Positions 25,201 to 38,789 of a stretch of DNA of 64,000 nucleotides are shown here, piece by piece. Both the position numbers and the translations under genes were made by a program. Position 1 is the stretch's first letter, and every line of letters starts with the position of its first letter. The notes beneath the pieces are model-generated. The model was given only the letters and a program-made list of their open reading frames with translations. It was not told the DNA's origin and made no database searches. Source of the stretch: Fratercula arctica (taxonomy: Eukaryota > Chordata > Aves > Charadriiformes > Alcidae); assembly GCA_947846985.1 (NCBI GenBank), contig CANTUZ010000005.1, forward strand, positions 5,222,501 to 5,286,500, in the 5' to 3' direction.

Positions 25201-28200
25201 CCGCTGCTGAGATTTTTTTTTTTTTTTAAATTTTTTTTTTGCCTGGTCCCCAGGGTGTTTTTGCAGAGCCGGCGCTGGCTGGGCTCTCCCGCTCCTCTCC
25301 GGCGCAGGCTGCAGAGGGCATTTTGAGCATGTTGATGAGGGAGATGGAATTTGAGGTTTGTTTGCAGTTCACTTTATCTTTTCTACTGAGGTCAGATTGC
25401 TTTGTTTGTTTGTTCTTGATTCCGGTGGCTGGAAATAGTTATGGACAAACGGCTTATAGGATTTTGGGGTATATTTCTATACGGTCATCGCTTTATCTCA
25501 GTCATATCCTCTGGCTGCGCAGGAGATGTATCTTGGATCTTAGTTTTCAAAACAGTTTGTCTGCCAGGCAATGATCTCATAATTTTAATATTCTTGACAT
25601 TTATTATTTGCTAACTTTCACAGTTGTCCTACCGGCTTCCTGAAGATGGTGGAAGGGTGTGGATTGTTCAGGAATGCTCTGCCTGAAATACCGAAAGAAA
25701 AATACAAGCCTGTCACTTTGAATAGTCTCTTAGCAAAGTGCTTTAAAAAAAGCAGCTCTATGAGTTTGGATTTTTTCTGATGTATCAGGAGAGGTTTCAT
25801 AGAGATTACAAACAAAAGCTGAATTAGACCAGTGAAACCGGGGAGTGAAAGATGAGTTTTCAGATTTCTTTTTTACAAAAATAGAACAGCTCTCTCTCCA
25901 AATTACACTAACAACTAAAAATGTTTTTTGATTACTGTAACAGTGACCCCCCCAAAAAAAACCGACCAAGAAACAGTATGAATTAATGTAGCCTCTCTGT
26001 AAAAGCTCAAATAATTTTCTAGAGTTTAGTGCTACTTTGTTTTCCGGGTGTTTTATAAAGTTCAGAAACCCACTTGGAGACAATTGTTTGCAAAAAACAG
26101 TTGCTCGTTGCATCCTCATGAAGATTTCTACTATTTAATTCCATGAATAAGTGGGTTTTTCTATAAACAAAAATTGTCACAATAAAAGTAGTTAGTTCAT
26201 AATCATGACGAAGCCCAAAATCTAGTCCTGCCACACTGTCGTCTTTAAAGTTTTCCAAAACCATCCCAGTTACAGTGAAAACATTATTTTCTCACAGTCA
26301 GCTGCATTACTATGGAAGAAAAGAAAATCCTTTAGTAGATAATTGCAGCTGAAACCAATGTTAGTGAAGATTCTGTGTGAACCTGACCAAATTTCCTTTA
26401 CTTTTATGTGGAAAAGAAAAAGCTCAGAGGCATCATTATTTTTCCCTCTGAGAAAATATGAAAACTTAATTTGCTGAAAAAATACAATACTGCAGTAATC
26501 AAATTTCAAATATTTTGCTGTATGCTTTTTGCTGTGTGTAAGTCCTTGTCTCGTTTTTCTCTTTGACTAGATGGCTTTAGTCAAAACTGAAAAGGAATTA
26601 TTGCTTTGATAGGTTAGTACTTATTAATTGCAATGGCGTTGGCTACGTAACTACCTGCCTGTGTTACGTTAATTAGCAGCATATATTGCAGTGGTGAGGA
26701 ACACGTACATTGAAATGAATGTAGATTAAAAAATTCTAGCATCTCACCGAGTCGTCTTTCAAACTACTAATATTCTGTGGCTCCTTCCTTTTTAAAATGT
26801 CTTTATCATTTTCCAGTGGCTGTCTTGATTATTTTGTTAGCTTTGCACATGACAAACCTGTTGCCAAAGGGAAGGCAGAGGGAGCTGCTCCATATTTTTA
26901 TATCAGTGCAACTGAGTTCCAAAGTATTGGCTTCATAAATGTTTTTATGCTTTTTGGTATTTTGATGCCCATTTTCTCAATTTCAGTCATCTTTCTTTTT
27001 TTTCCCCTGATTTTGCTGTGATTTGTCTTTTACCACTTGACTTTTAGCCATTTCTTCCCTTTTTTATGTCACACAGACCATCATTGGAAAAGTATGCCTT
27101 CGGAAGAAGGCACATACACTGTGTTATTACCTTGGTATTTTCAAATTAATTTTTTTTAGTGGATCTAGTATTTTTTTGAAGGACTTTATAAGAAAGTGGC
27201 CTCAGTGAAAAGCCATCAGAGCGCTGTGGCTCCCTCAATTCAGTGGAAGTCGGTCTCAGGTTATGGCCTCCGATTTACAGCAGTCCAAACTGAGCCCTCC
27301 TTTACCAGCATGTTTTGGCCACATATCGAAGCAGCGCAGAGACCAACCTGGCTGATCCATTTTTGCAGGTTTAGTTTTGAGATGACTCAGGTTTTCATTT
27401 ATATAGGAATATCTTCGGCTGTGGTAGGAGTGTGAAACCAGAAACAGAAGCAGACTATGTCCTCTTTTGTCAGAAACATTATTATCAGTATCCTTATTAT
27501 TATATCTTATGAGGTGTTTGTAAAGGTGACTAGTATGTCTTCTATTTATTATTTTTTTACCTGAATGGCATAACTACTTGCAACTACTCTATTTATTATT
27601 TTTTAACTGCCTTAAATGTATCATAATGTTGCTTCATGCTGGAGATGAACCAAGGAGTCAAATTAACTGCGTCAAATTAATGCTTAGTAAGTTGAAATTT
27701 GAAGTACAGAAAAAGGAAATGCAGAATTATCAGTTATATCAGATAATATATCAGATAACAGATAATATATCAAGATACAATGCATCTCCCTAAAATATTA
27801 GCTATAAATGCTCAGAAAATAACAATATAATATAATGGGCACAGATTCTGTGTATCTCTTTCTGAGTATATATATTCCCAAGGAACAAAATCACCCATGA
27901 AAAGGATCAAACAGAAAAAGTCTACGAAGTGCCACAAATGGATGACTCAGAGAATTTAATGAAACATTTTCCTCACGAAGATCTATTTCAGCACAAAATC
28001 TTCTCCACTGGTGTGGCTACAAATTTATTGCCCCAAAGTACTCATTTACTCCAGTGACTATTTTGTTAGGGTGGGATTAGTCCTTTACTTTGCAAAATGC
28101 CTTTTCACTAGGGTATTTGGTTGGAAGAACCACTGTGAAATAAATACACTAAAATAAACAGAATGTGACGGTGGAAATATGTTTTACAGAGAGAATTTGA

Positions 28201-29285
28201 AGGAGGAGGCTGACCCAGTGGAAGGGATCAGAACAATTCTGTTGAAAGGGTTACCAGGAAAAAATAATCACTAACCTGTCTTAAAATTTTATTAAGTGGT
28301 TATTTCCTTTCCCTATTTCACACATTTTAAAACCATCCAGCTACTGTTTCTACCTCCAGTAGGATTTCTAAGATATATTCAGAGGTGTACACGAGTTGCC
28401 ATCCTGACTTGACTTTTTTTGATGCCCTTGAGTCCACCAGCTTGTTTATGTGCACTACAGATAAACGCAATGCACCCAAGGGGTTCGCCAGCACTTCCAG
28501 AGCCAGCCAGACCAAAGAAGCTCAAGGATAGGGTTACGGGGAGATATCAAAAGCCATCACCGATGGGAGAAACAAAATCAGTGAAACCAGAGTTTGCCTG
28601 TGGAAATTTCCCCTCTTTTTCAGTTTAGTTTACGAGTTGCAGTTTTGGCTTTTTGATCCATAATAGGATCATTTAATTCCCTGTTAAAGACAACACTAAA
28701 TTGTGGGCAGAACTTCTAGTCTTCATTTCCAGTAAGCAATTCATTCCATTAGCAATGACATTTTGCTCCCCACCCGGCCCCCGTAAAAAAAAAAAATAAT
28801 TCAGTACACTGGCATCCTCTAGCACTGCCTTTTTATTACAGATTTAAAGACTCTTGGTAGGCTCTGCCTATCACGCGTTATACAGTTGTTTTTTACGATG
28901 CTGAGACATGTAAGAAAGCAACTCTTTATTTTATTTTAATCTCAATCCCCTTTTAATCTCAAAACCATGAACTATCTATGTCAATTCATACGGGAGTTAT
29001 GAACTGACTGCCGTGTTGAAATTGGTATTCAGCGTATTGGTTAATACCGACTGCAGTCTGGAAGAAGTTTGAAGAGCTTTATCTTGCAGAGCCGTTACTC
29101 GGTGCCTTTGGAAAGACCAATTTCGGACACGCTTGGTCTGCTTTTAAGTGCAGCCCGGGGAGGCCTGAGCACTTAGAGGTGGCACAGGACCCCAGAGCGA
29201 CTATGGATGATCAGCACCTTCCAGGATTTTGGTCCCCAGTAGTACCGATAGAGCCACTTCCTTACACTTAGGGAATATTTGATGC
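25201..29285. other. Non-coding, nothing firm recognised
   Basis: T-rich run at 25215-25240. A weak match to a dispersed palindromic repeat appears at about 27220-27300 (CCGATTTACAGCAG). Open frames show no family resemblance. Confidence 0.5.
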
Positions 29286-29418
29286 CTTCACCCTCCCTCC
29301 CCTTTTTTTCCCTGTCCCCACCTTTTTCCCCCCTTTTTCCCTTCTCCCCTTTTTCCCCTCTTTTTTTTCCTTCCCCACCCCCCTTTTCTTTTATTTTCCT
29401 TCCCCCCCCCCCCCCCCC
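29286..29418. repeat. 133-bp polypyrimidine tract ending in 17 C
   Basis: Nearly pure C/T with only a few interruptions, ending in an uninterrupted C17 run at 29402-29418. The minus strand is therefore a long G/A tract with many G runs. The small open frames across it are compositional. Confidence 0.95.
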
Positions 29419-31965
29419 GTGGCAGTACAGACATTTGCTGTGCATGCAGAGGTTGAGGAAGATATTTTTATTTTAAATAGCATAACCACAGGTGAGTTGC
29501 CAAGTGTAATAATGAAGGAAAGAGTAGAAGCTAGGCTTTAACTGGGATGGAGGCTTTGCTTGGACTTGGGCTGAGCTTGCTTTATGTCCATCTGCTTCAT
29601 AGATATCTGAATCCAAATTAGAACTGCACTGCCCTCCAGCGTCCACAGTGGGAAAACCGTCTGTGAAAAGGAAAAGGTTTCAGGAAAAAAACATCCCCGG
29701 TACAGAGGAAGCATCTAGTTTTGTACAGTGAATGTTAACAAAAAGAACAAATGGATTCCTGTGCTCAGCTACTTAGAATTGCATACAACCACATTAATTT
29801 AGCCTGTTTAGGACAGATTCTGCTCTCAGTTTCACCTACAACATAGAGAAAAAAAAGTCCAGTCTGTTTGGAGTGTTTTTTCCAGCTATGCATTCATTGC
29901 CTTAACATTTTGGAAGTTTTGCAAGATGCTCTGCTTTTACAGGCAGCCAGTTCAGGCTCCAGAGAAGCCTTCTTGTAAAGACTTTAGGGATCCTGACCAT
30001 TTTTTAGCTGTTTGGATTTTAGAGCCATCACTGAAGATACATCCAGTGGTAGAAAGCTCCTAACGCAGACGGGAGGTTGCCCAATTGTTCCTTCTCACTG
30101 CCCCAAATGCTGGGTTCAGCAAATTCAGAAATTTCTGAAGAGTGGAAAGGAAGGGCTCAGGCTGAAACCCCTGAAAAACAGAATATATAACACAGCGATG
30201 TCCGTGCAGCCTTCATATGACCACTGCCAGAGCTGGCAAGGACAGCCCACAGGGTTGCCAATGCACTCCAGCAGCATTGGCTGTGTCAGGTACGGCTACT
30301 TTAAATGTCCCAGTGGCTAATTTGAAGGGCTTGGCAGAGCTGGCCGGGGACATGCAATGCTGGGGAGCAGAGTGTGTCCCCAGGTCACGGCTGGGTGAGT
30401 GTGCCAGCAGCCCCTTCCCCTCGTCCTGCTCGCAGCAGAGTGGGCTTGCGGGCTCCTGGAGCAGCAAAAGCTGTGACCTGTCCTGCCCCTCCGCCTCTGG
30501 ACCTGCACAGCAGCTCCATCCATCTGCGAGTTTAGAAATAAAAGTGTTCCCGAGCATTAGAAAAAATGAGGTCTAGAAGAGTCTTTTCACGAAAGGAATA
30601 AGAAGAGGAACTCATTTTAAAATGAGAGATGGGGCGCTTAAAAGGAAACGTAGTGGCTTGAAAGAATTAGTAAGTAGGATGGGAAAATCTATGTGAATAT
30701 ATAGCAAGCTGTTGCTTGCTATGGAGTGCCCTCTGGTGTGTATACAAATCAGGGGTTCACTGGAGGGTCAGGCACTGTCTCATTTAAGTAGCTGAAGCCA
30801 CGTATTGAGTAGGGCTTTCCTCCCTCTATTATGCCAGTATATTTTGGTAATGTCTCTTCAAAGTGAGTTGGTTCCCAGAAGGAAAGCCCAGAGACCTGTA
30901 CCTAACGGAACAGAAATAAAGCATGCAGGCAATGGAAGCGGGAAACAGGAGACCGAACACAGAACTTCACGGGATAAACAGGACAGCTGCTGGGGAGGAC
31001 AGATTTGGGATAAAATAGCAAAGTATTAGTTCAATAGAGTTGCACCAGCTTTACTGTAATGGTAAGATAAAAGTGGTAATTCTCATTTTTTGGTAATTCT
31101 CAATTTGAAGACAAAGTTTTTCATGTTTTGCGATCACAGATTCCTTCTAGGGGACAAAAGCGAAAATAATATTAACAGAAGAATTATTTATTGCCAGATA
31201 TTTCTAAGCATGGAAGCTGAAAGTCAAAATAAGCCACTACTTTTAAAGCCATTGAGACTCAATTTTAATTTTACTGAATGACTGTATATCCAGATGAATC
31301 TGCTTGGGAATTACATTCCCTGTTGGCTCAAATTCTACCCTGGATCTGGGTCTAGATTTGGTCTCGAGCTTCTCTGAGTGTCACATTGTTCAGTTCGGGG
31401 GTTTTAAAGTTCAGAAAACAGAACCTTCAGCATACAAATTACATGGTCATTAAAGAGACCAAGTCATATCTACACAAAAACATGGCTAAGAAACAAAAAT
31501 GCCTGATCAATTAATAGCAAAACGGCATCACTGCTGTCTCCAGTGTGCTCTGAATGTTGCCAAAGAAATGAACCAGTGGCTTCAGCAAAGCAATAAATCT
31601 CCTTCCTGCTCATGTAACTTGGACAACAGCTGCTGAGCATCTGCCTTGGCTTCCAGCTGTATGATTTGGCTACCAGTCAAAGAGTTCCAGTAAACAAGTT
31701 GGGTGACCGAAATCTTGTGCCAGTGCACGAGCATCAAGGAATACGAACTGTCAGTTTGCAGAGGCAGGTGATCTCTAGCACCAGGTGAAACATCAGAGGG
31801 ATGACGCTAAACTGTGACAATTTGTAGTGGTTCACCGGGATTATTCCTCTGGGGAAGAACTCTGGAACAATAGCAGTCTCAGCATGACAGCAAAAACGTT
31901 TACATTAGTCAGTGGTTTCTTAGGAGCAGATCAATAAACAGAAGCAAGAGATGCACAAGCTCTTA
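29419..31965. other. Non-coding; GC-richer patch at 30200-30560
   Basis: The patch at 30200-30560 is GC-rich but not CpG-rich, with overlapping frames on both strands that indicate composition rather than coding. From 31440 to 31760 there is repeat-free sequence of unknown status. Confidence 0.45.
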
Positions 31966-32410
31966 TGGACCTGTTGGAGCGGTTCCAGAGGAGGACCAAA
32001 AAACTGATCAGAGGACTGGAGCCCCTCTGCTATGAGGACAGGCTGAGAGAATTGGGGTTGTTCAGCCTGGAGAAGAGATGCCTCCAGGGGGACCTTCTAG
32101 CCCCTTCCAGTACCTAAAGCGGGCTTATAAGAAAGATGGGGACAGATTTTTTAGTAAGACCTGTTGCGATAGGACAAGGGGTAATGACTAGATGTAAAGA
32201 AGACATTTTTTACACTGAGGGTGGTGAAGCACTGGCCCAGGTTGTGCAGAGAAGTGGTAGATGCCCCAGTCCCTGGAAATATTCAAGGCCAGGTTGGACG
32301 GGGCTCTGAGCAACTTGATCTAGTTGAAGGTGTCCCTGCACATTGCAGGGGGATTAGACTAGCTGATCTTTGGAGGTCCCTTCCAACCCAAACCATCCTA
32401 TTATTCTAAG
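31966..32410 (+). mobile_element. CR1 LINE 3' fragment, about 445 bp
   Basis: Starts with a GGACCTGTTGGAGCGG segment and runs through CTATGAGGACAGGCTGAGAG, GACAAGGGGTAATG and a CR1 3' end in which the tail reads CATCCTATTATTCTAAG. It has moderate divergence and the same orientation as the copy at 34536. Confidence 0.95.
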
Positions 32411-34535
32411 TTCAAGAGGTTTATACACCAGATCAGACTTAGTCTGGTCCCCTGGACTCACTGTCTGCACCACACTTAAGGTCTGGAGCTGTATAAACAG
32501 GCAGTTGTTGGTTCAGGTGTTCAGTTCTGCTGATGGAGCGTATTTGCTGTTCACCTGGCATAGAGATTCTGGTTTAGTGTCTTCTGAAAGAATCTTCTGT
32601 GTGTCCACTAAAAGTAGTCTGCAGATCTAAATGACAAATCAGAAATGGGAATCTCTTCAAAACCATAACGCTGCTCCAGCACAAACCTTGCTTTAGTAGA
32701 TGCAGGCGCTGCAGCCTTGACATACACTTGAGGCTGTAACCCAGCATTACAACAGGCTACAGTACTTGCAAATTTGTATCTTCTGCTTTCCTGAATAAAT
32801 CAGTGAATATTATTTTTCCCGTAGAAAACATTGCATTAAAAGCAAAACATTACAGCACTTCTAAGACAAGTACTCTGAGCAAGAACTGAAAAGCTATCTG
32901 TCCGTGGTGTATCAGGGTAAATTAAAGAATGTAAAGTTTTGTGTTGCTCTGGACAGACTCCTTTCAATACCTTGTATCGACTGCTACAGTCTGGCGTGTG
33001 GGACATACCCAGACCTCACAGTGCTGCAAGAAGTCTTTCCGATTTTCAGTCTTTAGCACCTCTTTGTGATCATGATGGGTTTCTTACCATGCTGTCAAAG
33101 AAAATCTTTCAGGTTTCATTCCCTATGTGTTTTTAGGTGTTCAAATACTCTTACAGAATGAGGAGGTGAAGATTAAGATGTTGATGGCATTTCCCCCCCC
33201 ATTATTACATAAAAATTATTTTATGAAAATACAGCAAACTCTTCTGTTTCAAACAGTGCATGCTGTTGCACAATACATCTGCAGATGTAATTCTGATTTT
33301 TTAAAATATGAGCTACATGATTGTTGCTGTGCAGAATAGCCAGCTTGAGAACACACAGAAACCTTGTAAAATGTTTGATGCAAAATTCATATTGCTTTAC
33401 CCTAGAATTCAAGAGCAGTAGAGAGTTGTTCAAATTTTGAATCAGCAGTCATTTTCTAAAGTTACTGTCCCTGGCCTTAGAAATACAGGTTTTGGATAGG
33501 AATTGTAAACTACAGTAAATACTTACTACAGTGACTGAATGAGTGTTATTTTTAATATTATTTTTTGTTAATTCTTATTGTTAAGAATACAAGACTGAAA
33601 AACATTCTTCAACATTTTAGGCCCATTTTTACCACTGGTAAATGCAACAAGAGTCACGCAGAGCAGTCAAAGAAAGAGTAACAAAAAGTTGCTGCTTTAT
33701 TTGGCTTGGCAGAAACTTGCATGTTCCGTTTAAAATGTCTGAAATTTAAAATGTCAACCTTTTTTAAAAATTGTGAGTAAGTGTATTTTTTGACAGTATG
33801 TTCCAGTGTTTTGATGAATATTTTTGATAGGATAGATGTTTCTCCTAACAGGAAAATCGGTTGAAAGAAGAGTTTGAGATAAGCCCATAAAAGACCTGAG
33901 CATATACGAAAGAGCTATTTAAAACAGCTACTGAGTAGTCAAATCTGGAGCAGATTAGTTCACAGTAATTGTGCCAAGATTGTGCCAACTCTTGGAAGTT
34001 ACTGATTTGAAATGTTGTCTCTGAAACTTTACATTTACAGTCTGTTTCAGAACTGGGACTCTGCTGTCAAGGCTGATGACTTAGTAAATCTGTGTTTCGT
34101 TTCAGTAGACATCCCAGAGGATTGTATCAGCTGAAATAACTTTCCCCCTTCTATTTAACACACAATTTGGGTATGTTCAGTCCACAGAAAGCATAAAATG
34201 TGTGTTTAGTCCGTTTTGGTTTTTAGTTAACTTAGCTCAACAAGAATTTTACTAAAGTTAACTTTCTTGTACGGAAGAGCAAACACCATCCATTTCAAGA
34301 TTTGTTTCAGGCAGGGTATGTGCAACATTTCATAGGCATCATCCTGCCAACAACCCTCTCTCCGTCTTGTAGAGGGAGCACGCTCTACAGGAACAGGGAT
34401 TCAGCAGGGACACGCAGAGAATAACCCAGACTTGCGAAGCCAGCTCACCAGGCCTTGAAAGTCAGTGTCTTGTTTCTGGGAGCTTCATGCACTCAGTGCA
34501 TGCCTACCAATACTGCCTGTCTGCCTTGACCTGGT
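32411..34535. other. Non-coding, nothing recognised
   Basis: AT-rich with no long open frame, repeat or CpG-rich block. Confidence 0.5.
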
Positions 34536-35000
34536 GATGGACCTGTTGGAGTGGGTCCAGAGGAGGCCACAAAGATGATCAGAGGGCTGGAGACCCTCTC
34601 CTATGAGGACAGGCTGAGGGAGTTGAGGTCGTTCAGCCTGGAGAAGAGAAGGCTCTGGGGAGGCCTTAGAGCCCCTTCCAGAACCTAAAGGGGGCCTACA
34701 GGAAAGCAGGGGATGGACTATTTAACAGGGAGTGCAGCGACAGGACAAGGGGTAATGGTTTTAAACTGAAAGTGGGGAAATTTAGATCAGATACTAGGAA
34801 GAAATTCTTTACTGTGAGGTGATGAGACAATGGAACAGGTTGCCCAGAGAGGTGGTGGAAGCCCCATCCCTGGAGGGGTTCAAGGCCAGGCTGGATGGGG
34901 CTTGGAGCAACCTGATCTAGTGGGAGGTGTCCCTGCCTATGGCAGGGGGGTTGGAACTAAATGATCTTTAAGGTCCCTTCCAACCCAAACCATTCTATGT
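34536..35000 (+). mobile_element. CR1 LINE 3' fragment, about 465 bp
   Basis: Collinear with the 31966 copy: GGACCTGTTGGAGTGGGTCC, CTATGAGGACAGGCTGAGGG, CCCATCCCTGGAGGGGTTCA and CAACCCAAACCATTCTATG. It is 5'-truncated and non-coding. Confidence 0.95.
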
Positions 35001-35657
35001 TTTATACTATGTCACATAAGTGAATTACCATTATATTATCAGCAATCATGATCAACATCTCCAGGCCAAAGGCAGGCAGACAGTAGGTGTAGGCAAGGAT
35101 GGGTAAATGCAAGAGGAAGTGTGTTTGTAATGCCATTCCCCTTGTGCCTCATGGAACATATATCCATGACCCAACACGCAAACAAAAGGATCATCAGAGT
35201 GTACCAGGCATGCCCAAGCGTTTTGTTTGTGACTGGGACATGAATGGTACATCATTCAATAGTGCAACGACTAGCTTTGTTAGCATTTTATATATTGTAA
35301 ATCAAAGAAGCTTATTTCTCTCTTTCTCTGACTCCTTGGTCCCCCAGCCCACAGACTAAGCAAGAATTCACCCTATTGCTGTAAAAGAAAAGGGAAGGCT
35401 CAGAAGCTCTCTTATTCTTAAGTTTCAAACTGATGGATAGAAAGCAGAGGAGCCAGGAAATCTGCTGAGGGTTTGGTGGCATAGGCTTGATCATGTTTAA
35501 ACTGCAAAACTTTGACATTTTAAAATGTCCAGTTAAAGGCAACATTAAAGACAACAGAGCTTTTTTTGCTTTTGTGGCTTTGCTTACCAGCTACAATGTC
35601 CCATATCAGAGCGGGAGGGTTGGGAGGAGAGGAGAAAATCCATCTGAAATTTAGCAG

Positions 35658-35660
<3 letters not shown>

Positions 35661-35688
<28 letters not shown>
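35661..35688. repeat. Poly-A tract (28 A)
   Basis: Uninterrupted A run immediately left of a block that looks constrained (35690-36200). No retroposon body is recognised to its left. Confidence 0.9.
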
Positions 35689-35689
<1 letters not shown>

Positions 35690-36200
35690 AAACGTTTATA
35701 ATCAGCTTGAGAGCTCAGTGGATTTGTGAAATCGTTTGGGATTAACAGGCTATTGATTGCTAATAAAACAATATTTAGCTTTGTCTGATGAACAGCAATG
35801 GAAAAAGGTGTGGGCACCTTGTCAAACAAGACCCATTGAGGCCGGATGATGGGTTAAGTGTGGGGGTCTGAGTGGCAGCGTGGGTGCCCGGTCTTCAAGG
35901 AGGACTTGTCAGTTGTTAGTAAGGCTGGTGAAAGGAAGGACGCCAGCGCCTGATGGCTGGGGTAGTATTGATGCAAGTTAGCTGACTAATCAGATTGAAA
36001 AAGTCCCATGGTATTTATGTCACTTTAATTTTCATCAAACAATTGGAGACGACAGCACTCTATTAAGAAGAGGTTGATCCAGAACTAAAGCTAAATAAAT
36101 TAGGGTCTCAGTTTAATCAAATTATCCCTCTACTGGCCTTGGATTAACCGAGGGAGACAGCGTCGGTCTAGGCACTTTTCATTGGCTGATTTATTTATTT
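35690..36200. promoter_or_regulatory. Candidate conserved non-coding element E
   Basis: Has AACAGGCTATTGATTGCTAA, GTGTGGGCACCTTGTCAAAC, CATTGAGGCCGGATGATGGG and TCATTGGCTGATTTATT. The mix of TAAT, ATTGAT, TGTCA and CCAAT-box motifs, and the absence of open frames or repeats, fits a constrained enhancer in the 7 kb upstream of PRMT3. Confidence 0.35.
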
Positions 36201-38174
36201 TTTTTTTAAAGAAGCTGGTTCAAAGAATGGGAGATTTAACACACATAGCTACTACTCATAATACCTCAAACAAGCACCTTTTAAAAAAAGTGGGAATTAA
36301 TATTTATCAGGAGAATTTGCAGTTTTACTGAAGGACACTTCCATTTTTATGTTAGTTTTGTTCAGTGAAATAAACTGAAAATGAGGCAAAAATCTGTCAA
36401 CAGAAAAGCTAAACTGGGAAAACTTGAAAAAAGCTGGCACAAAAATCAAAACTAGCCTAATGCTACTTAACAACTTCTTGTTTGATTCACAATAGATAAT
36501 TTAGTTTACCTGCTTTAAATATCGTTTGATTGCACATTTATATTTTGCTACTGTTTACGTACATTATTTGTGCAGGATAAGTCATTCTTTTTTCCTGCTT
36601 CCTACATTCTTTAGACCTCTGGGAGAAGCCTTTGGGGTAGCTAAATCGTCTCTGAGAAAACAACTTTCCCAAGCTGGCTGGTACCTTCTCCTGCAAAGTG
36701 CTTTTATTAGAAGTTTACAGCAGGAGATAGTAACTATATTTTCAATACTAGTAATACGAACAACTTCTGTGTTTATAGCTCCTCTACAAAAATTTAACTA
36801 AACTGTTGCAAGGTCTTTCGGACCTTGAACTCCTGAAATACTCCCAATCTGTGTGTTATCAAAATCATTGTATAAGTCTCTCTGGTTTTCTAGATATAGA
36901 AATGAAAGTAAAATAGTACATCCTTTGCTGGAAGCAACTAACTGAATTCATCCCAGTTAGCCGTGAAATTTATTTTTGAAAAATGCAACATGATGGCTAC
37001 TCCCTTCCATCTTTATTGGAAAAGTAAAAATTATTTTGCAAGAAAAGCAGTGTCAATGGATGTGGTCTTATGCCTGATTCTACTTTTTGATTTTTGTCTC
37101 TTTCTCTGACTTCTAACTTGTTTTTGTCTGCTCATGATGATCAATATTGTTCCTCATTCTGCTGGGGCAGTCACAACTTAGGGAAAGTGGGGCTGAATAA
37201 AGAAATACAGTATTTTTGTTACATCCATCAAAACGGAGAGACTGGTCTGGGCTGTGACCTAATGCACACTAAGGTAAATCATTTACACTGTATATATATG
37301 CAAAGACATGAGAAGTGCAACGGTATTATGTGGGTCCCTATTACCCTGTAATCTACAAAATTACACACTTTTCCTCTACTTGCATTTCAGTTCTGCTCTT
37401 GAAGACATCCTTATCAAGCCCTGCCAATCTAGGCACCAGATCCCTTAAATAGCTATGAAAATATGTACCAATGCTCTTTTCATTTATGATTTCTAATTTT
37501 TTCCTCAGCTATGAAGAACTTTTCTTCAGCCTATTTAGGGCTCAAACAATTTGATTCTCTCTTTCTTTTGGCACAGATCAAGTTCCCACTGTCTTCAGTC
37601 TGTTACTCCTCTCACGAGCATGGACCAGAGCTGGTTCCAGTGGACTTGATGTTCTCAGATGCTCAGCCCCTCACAAGAAGGGCTTCAGTTTCAAAAGTAA
37701 CTCATGTAAGAATTTACATTCAAAGTTTTCTAAATGCTTAACATCCACCATTGTGACAGTAAATATCTTGTAGATATTTTTAAAAGACATTATGTCCCAA
37801 ATCATTGCTCTTGAGGGTTTGTTTTAATGCACAGCCCTCCTAGTTCCACTAGTGTGACCTGTTAGCTGATCTGAATGCCACCAGATGCCTGTCCTCACTT
37901 GTTTTCTTACTGTGAATGAATAGAGGTCATATATTTTCATGGTAAAGACATGGTCTAAGGTAAACGCTTCATTTTACTTCAGATGAGGATAGGATTTCTT
38001 TTGTAGTTTACCCTTAAGATGGTTACGAGTACTTTTATCTGCATGTCATTCCACAGAGAATGTAGCTCTGAAGATCAGTGATTTTCTAAGCCTCTTTTAT
38101 TACGTTTTTTAACATTATGTGATTGGAGCTACCTCAGATGGATCCCAGTGGTCTGTAGCACCCGGAATTGTAAT
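36201..38174. other. Non-coding, nothing recognised
   Basis: Short unsupported open frames only. Confidence 0.5.
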
Positions 38175-38250
38175 TTCCCTGCCCAGGGCAGGCGGCTTGG
38201 AACTAGATGATCTTTAAGGTCCCTTCTAACCCGAACCATTCTATGATTCT
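38175..38250 (+). mobile_element. Short CR1 3' end
   Basis: Only the last 75 bases or so are present: CCCTGCCCAGGGCAGG, GATGATCTTTAAGGTCCCTT and the intact tail CATTCTATGATTCT. Confidence 0.93.
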
Positions 38251-38789
38251 ATAATTGTCCTGTGTTGCTCAAGCTGCTGCACAATGCACGTCCTATGGAG
38301 GCACTGCTGTAGGTGCATAAATATATTTTATCTCAAGGTAGTATCGCTCCTTTTTCTACACTGCAGATTTGCCCTGATTGCAGCAGCGCCTGGTTTTGCT
38401 CAATCCCTCATTGAAAATGGTCACTAGAGGTACTTGTACCAACAGTGCCACACCTCTGGCTGTACATTCCTGCTGTTTGTGATTCCTCAAAGCTGCTGAC
38501 TGACTAGCACCGAAATGCACTGGTTTAACAAGCTTGTATGATAGGGACTAAACATGGGAGGAAAAAAACCAGCCCATCTGATCAGTTTGCTGATCTAATG
38601 CAAGAAAGCGTGGGAGAATGTGATATTTGTATTTCCTTTGCCTTTCTGACAGATTGAGAAATGCTGCTTTAATGTTAAAGCAGAGAAAACAGAGAAAGAC
38701 TGGCGGGGACTGAAAATTATCTGTGTAACATACCGAGCCCCATACATCGTAACATAACCCTAACCCTAGTTCCAGGGTGAGCTTTTGTT

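Noticed and set aside
29173..29476. Gly/Lys/Glu-rich and Pro/Phe/Ser-rich frames on both strands
   Set aside because: Direct translation of the pyrimidine tract.
30213..30576. GC-rich patch as a second CpG-island promoter
   Set aside because: GC is raised but CpG is sparse, and no exon or motif cluster adjoins it.
38755..38769. Interstitial telomeric repeat
   Set aside because: Only about two and a half CCCTAA units, which is within chance. No longer array is nearby.
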